The notes under the pieces were generated by a model that was given only the letters and a program-made list of their open reading frames with translations, was not told the DNA's origin and made no database searches. A stretch of 64,000 nucleotides of DNA, from the NCBI RefSeq assembly GCF_003633895.1, contig NZ_RBID01000019.1, positions 1 through 64,000 of the forward strand. The letters are read 5' to 3'. The stretch comes from Vogesella indigofera (GTDB taxonomy: Bacteria; Pseudomonadota; Gammaproteobacteria; Burkholderiales; Chromobacteriaceae). A program made the position numbers and the translations under genes. This document shows positions 61,475 through 64,000 of this stretch, piece by piece; positions within the stretch are counted from its first letter, which is position 1, and each line of letters begins with the position of its first letter.

Positions 61475-62515
61475 ATGCAAATCGGCCCTTACACGCTCAA
61501 GAACCAGCTGATCGTTGCCCCCATGGCGGGTGTCACCGACCGGCCGTTCCGCATGCTGTGCAAGAGACTGGGCGCCGGCATGGCGGTGTCGGAGATGATC
61601 ACCGCCAACAAGGCGTTGTGGACCACCAAGAAAACCCTGCTGCGCGCCGACCACAGCGGCGAAGTCGAGCCCATCGTGGTGCAGATCGCCGGCGGCGACG
61701 CGGCGATGCTGGCCGAGGCGGCGCAGCTGAACGTGGCGCGCGGCGCGCAGATCATCGACATCAACATGGGCTGCCCGGCGAAGAAGGTGTGCAATGTCGC
61801 CGCCGGCTCTGCGCTGCTGCGCGACCTCGACAACGTTGGCCGCATCCTCGACGCGGTGGTGCGCGCGGTGGACGTGCCGGTGACGCTGAAGACCCGCACC
61901 GGCTGGAGCAGCGAGGTGAAGACCGCGCTGCAGGTGGCGAAGATGGCCGAGGAGGCCGGCATCGCCGCGCTGGCGCTGCACGGGCGCACGCGCGAGGACA
62001 TGTACCGCGGCGCCGCCGAGTACGACACCATCGCCGCGGTGAAGCAGGCGGTGGCTATCCCGGTGATCGCCAACGGCGACATCGACAGCCCGCACAAGGC
62101 GAAGCAGGTGCTGGATGCGACTGGCGCCGACGCGATCATGATCGGCCGCGCCGCACAGGGGCGGCCGTGGATCTTCCGCGAGATCCAGCATTTTCTGGAT
62201 ACCGGCGAGACGCTGCTGCCGCCGCGCATCAGCGAGATCGACGACATCATGCAGGGCCACCTCGACGAGCTGTACCGTTTTTACGGCGAATATTCCGGCT
62301 GCCGCATCGCGCGCAAGCACATCGCCTGGTACACCCGCGGCCTGCGTGGCAGCAACGAATTCCGTCAGGCGATGTACGCGCTGGAATCGACCAGCACGCA
62401 GCGCCAGGCAGTGGCACAGTATTTTGCGCAGCTTGCGGCCAGTTCCGAGCGGCTGGAGTACGTGTCCACCGGACCGCACGAGGACGAGGACGCGACAGCG
62501 TGTGCGGGCGATTAA
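61475..62515 (+). CDS. dusB: tRNA-dihydrouridine synthase B
   Basis: Reduces uridine in the tRNA D-loop (U17 in E. coli), FMN-dependent. 346 aa. APMAGVTDRPFRMLCKRLGAG, DINMGCPAKKVCNVAAGSALL (catalytic Cys in the CPxxK region), ALHGRTREDMY and IGRAAQGRPWIFREI are typical. Followed by fis, as in E. coli. 13-mer copy at 61832-61844. Confidence 0.95.
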   Translation: MQIGPYTLKNQLIVAPMAGVTDRPFRMLCKRLGAGMAVSEMITANKALWTTKKTLLRADHSGEVEPIVVQIAGGDAAMLAEAAQLNVARGAQIIDINMGCPAKKVCNVAAGSALLRDLDNVGRILDAVVRAVDVPVTLKTRTGWSSEVKTALQVAKMAEEAGIAALALHGRTREDMYRGAAEYDTIAAVKQAVAIPVIANGDIDSPHKAKQVLDATGADAIMIGRAAQGRPWIFREIQHFLDTGETLLPPRISEIDDIMQGHLDELYRFYGEYSGCRIARKHIAWYTRGLRGSNEFRQAMYALESTSTQRQAVAQYFAQLAASSERLEYVSTGPHEDEDATACAGD

Positions 62516-62538
62516 GCAACAATACGAAGCGGCAAACC

Positions 62539-62778
62539 ATGAACAACAATAACGACGATATTTCCCATTGCGTCAGGCTGGCGATGGAGCAGTACTTCCG
62601 CGACCTGGACGGCGAGATGCCGGCCGCCATCTATGACATGGTGCTGGCGCGGGTGGAAAAACCGCTGCTGGAGGTGGTGCTCAACCACACCCAGGGCAAC
62701 CAGACGCGCGCGGCCGAGCTGCTCGGCCTCAACCGCAACACGCTGCGCAAGAAGATGAAATCGTACGACCTGATTTGA
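62539..62778 (+). CDS. fis: DNA-binding protein Fis
   Basis: Nucleoid-associated factor that bends DNA and activates rRNA promoters. 79 aa, shorter at the N-terminus than E. coli Fis (98) as is usual in betaproteobacteria. The C-terminal helix-turn-helix NQTRAAELLGLNRNTLRKKMKSYDL is nearly canonical. 23 nt after dusB, probably co-transcribed. Confidence 0.95.
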   Translation: MNNNNDDISHCVRLAMEQYFRDLDGEMPAAIYDMVLARVEKPLLEVVLNHTQGNQTRAAELLGLNRNTLRKKMKSYDLI

Positions 62779-62783
62779 AACCG

Positions 62784-62813
62784 AAGCCATCCGCCGTCGC
62801 GGATGGCTTTTCT
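62784..62813 (+). terminator. Rho-independent terminator after fis
   Basis: 11-bp stem AAGCCATCCGC / GCGGATGGCTT with a CGTC loop and T run. Confidence 0.9.
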
Positions 62814-62962
62814 TTGGATAACGAACTCCCCTGCAGCGCAGGGGCGGGGGACGGGATCACCAGCACCGGCCGGCGCCAGCGCGCCGGCCGGTATACAGCA
62901 AGATTTGAGTTGGCCGCGGGCGTGCCCGTTGCCACGTTTTACTTTGAAGGCGGTAGAAAACC

Positions 62963-64000
62963 ATGACCAAGATCGAACGTGCGCTGATCAGCGTTTCTGA
63001 CAAAACCGGCGTACTGGCATTTGCCCAGGCCCTGGCCGGCTTTGGTGTCGAAATCCTCTCCACCGGCGGCACCTCCAAGCTGCTGCGCGACGCCGGCGTG
63101 CCGGTGATCGACGTATCGGATTACACCGGCTTTCCGGAAATGCTGGACGGCCGGGTCAAGACCCTGCACCCGAAAGTGCACGGCGGCATCCTCGGCCGTC
63201 GCGACCTGCCGGAGCACGTCGCCACCATGCAGGAACACGGCATCGGCAACATCGATCTGGTCTGTGTCAACCTCTACCCGTTCGAAGCCACCATCGCCAA
63301 CCCGGACTGCCCGCTGGAAGACGCCATCGAGAACATCGACATCGGCGGCCCGACCATGGTGCGCTCCGCTGCGAAAAACTGGCAGCACGTGGCCATCGTC
63401 ACCGATGCCGCTGACTACGACACCTTGGCCGCAGAAATGACGGCCAACGGCGGCAAGCTGTCCAAGCTGACCCGTCTCAACCTGTCGAAGAAGGCGTTCA
63501 CCCACACCGCCGCCTACGACGGTGCGATCTCCAACTACCTGACCAGCCTGGTCGAAGGCGTCGACAGCGGCGTGCCGGAACGCGTGGCGTTCCCGAACCG
63601 CCTCAACGCGCAGTTCATCAAGGTGCAGGACATGCGCTACGGCGAGAACCCGCACCAGGCTGCCGCCTTCTACCGCGACCTCGATCCGGCCGCCGGCACC
63701 ATCGCCGGTTACCGCCAGCTGCAGGGCAAGGAACTGTCCTACAACAACATCGCCGACGCCGATGCGGCGTGGGAAGCGGTGAAGACCTTCGACGCGCCGG
63801 CCTGCGTGATCGTCAAGCACGCCAACCCGTGCGGCGTGGCCATCGCCGCCGATACGCTGACTGCCTACAAGCTGGCGTTCGCCACCGACACCACCAGCGC
63901 CTTCGGCGGCATCATCGCCTTCAACCGTCCGGTGGATGCCGAGACCGTTGAAGCGGTGACCGGCCAGTTCTTGGAAGTGCTGATGGCCCCGGCGTTCACC
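62963..64000 (+). CDS. purH: Bifunctional AICAR transformylase/IMP cyclohydrolase, N-terminal part (cut by window end)
   Basis: Last two steps of IMP synthesis. 346 residues are visible out of about 525. The IMP cyclohydrolase domain ([51 protein letters not shown]) is complete, and the AICAR transformylase domain has begun ([26 protein letters not shown]). ATG 62963 follows GAAGGCGGTAG. No purine-specific operator is evident in the 150 nt before it. Confidence 0.96.
   Translation, partial: MTKIERALISVSDKTGVLAFAQALAGFGVEILSTGGTSKLLRDAGVPVIDVSDYTGFPEMLDGRVKTLHPKVHGGILGRRDLPEHVATMQEHGIGNIDLVCVNLYPFEATIANPDCPLEDAIENIDIGGPTMVRSAAKNWQHVAIVTDAADYDTLAAEMTANGGKLSKLTRLNLSKKAFTHTAAYDGAISNYLTSLVEGVDSGVPERVAFPNRLNAQFIKVQDMRYGENPHQAAAFYRDLDPAAGTIAGYRQLQGKELSYNNIADADAAWEAVKTFDAPACVIVKHANPCGVAIAADTLTAYKLAFATDTTSAFGGIIAFNRPVDAETVEAVTGQFLEVLMAPAFT

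Overview
The window comes from a GC-rich betaproteobacterium, most likely Neisseriales, family Chromobacteriaceae (the Vogesella/Chromobacterium side). This is inferred from gene content and protein style: a p64k-type lipoyl-fused dihydrolipoamide dehydrogenase, a stand-alone RfaE2, a birA-coaX-SPOR cluster, zapB/zapA-6S RNA-5-FCL, and dusB-fis-purH. Nearly all of it is ordinary chromosome with tightly packed, often 4-bp-overlapping genes.

Layout. 1-345: end of an rRNA operon with two unlike 5S genes in tandem. 444-3443: rfaE2-birA-coaX-SPOR. 3493-8500: YoaK-like membrane protein, Tat-exported PhoX phosphatase behind a Pho-box-like site, and a minus-strand pair of an M48-like protein without HExxH plus a DUF898 membrane protein. 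8677-9645: agmatinase. 9730-18518: cobalamin salvage and uptake region, with cobT-cobC-cobS on the minus strand and, on the plus strand, two TonB receptors each behind its own B12 riboswitch, followed by cobU and btuF. 18676-20006: zapB-like, zapA, 6S RNA and 5-formyl-THF cyclo-ligase. 20037-25918: small lipoprotein, EVE protein, TauE/SafE exporter, leuS, lptE, holA. 25990-32913 (minus strand): lytic transglycosylase, YcnI, rlmH, rsfS, nadD, carbonic anhydrase, GNAT, accC, DUF2804. 32961-36868: BigR-type sulfide/persulfide locus with a divergent operator. 36919-38367: BepA-like protease. 38715-45168: pyruvate dehydrogenase aceE-aceF-lpd. 45240-46810: AT-rich accessory patch with orphan small genes and a broken gyrA start. 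47194-51717: photolyase-like protein, trxC, methyltransferase, EamA transporter, VOC protein. 51891-57448: tamA-tamB. 57606-60734: Cache-PAS-GGDEF-EAL protein. 60845-61294: RNase P RNA. 61475-64000: dusB, fis, purH (cut by the window end).

The most striking signal is not a gene. A 13-mer, AA[G/C]GTTGGCCGCA, recurs at about 27 loci in 64 kb on both strands, in all three reading frames inside genes, and as perfect inverted pairs between genes. It behaves like the DNA uptake sequences of Neisseriaceae, but the word is unrelated to the Neisseria dialects I know. I regard it as a candidate DUS-like or other genome-wide signal.

Functional themes: B12 salvage without de novo corrin genes in this window; sulfide/persulfide detoxification; outer-membrane assembly (lptE, bepA, tamAB); pyruvate oxidation; and housekeeping RNAs (5S, 6S, RNase P). 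Counts and alignments were made by eye.
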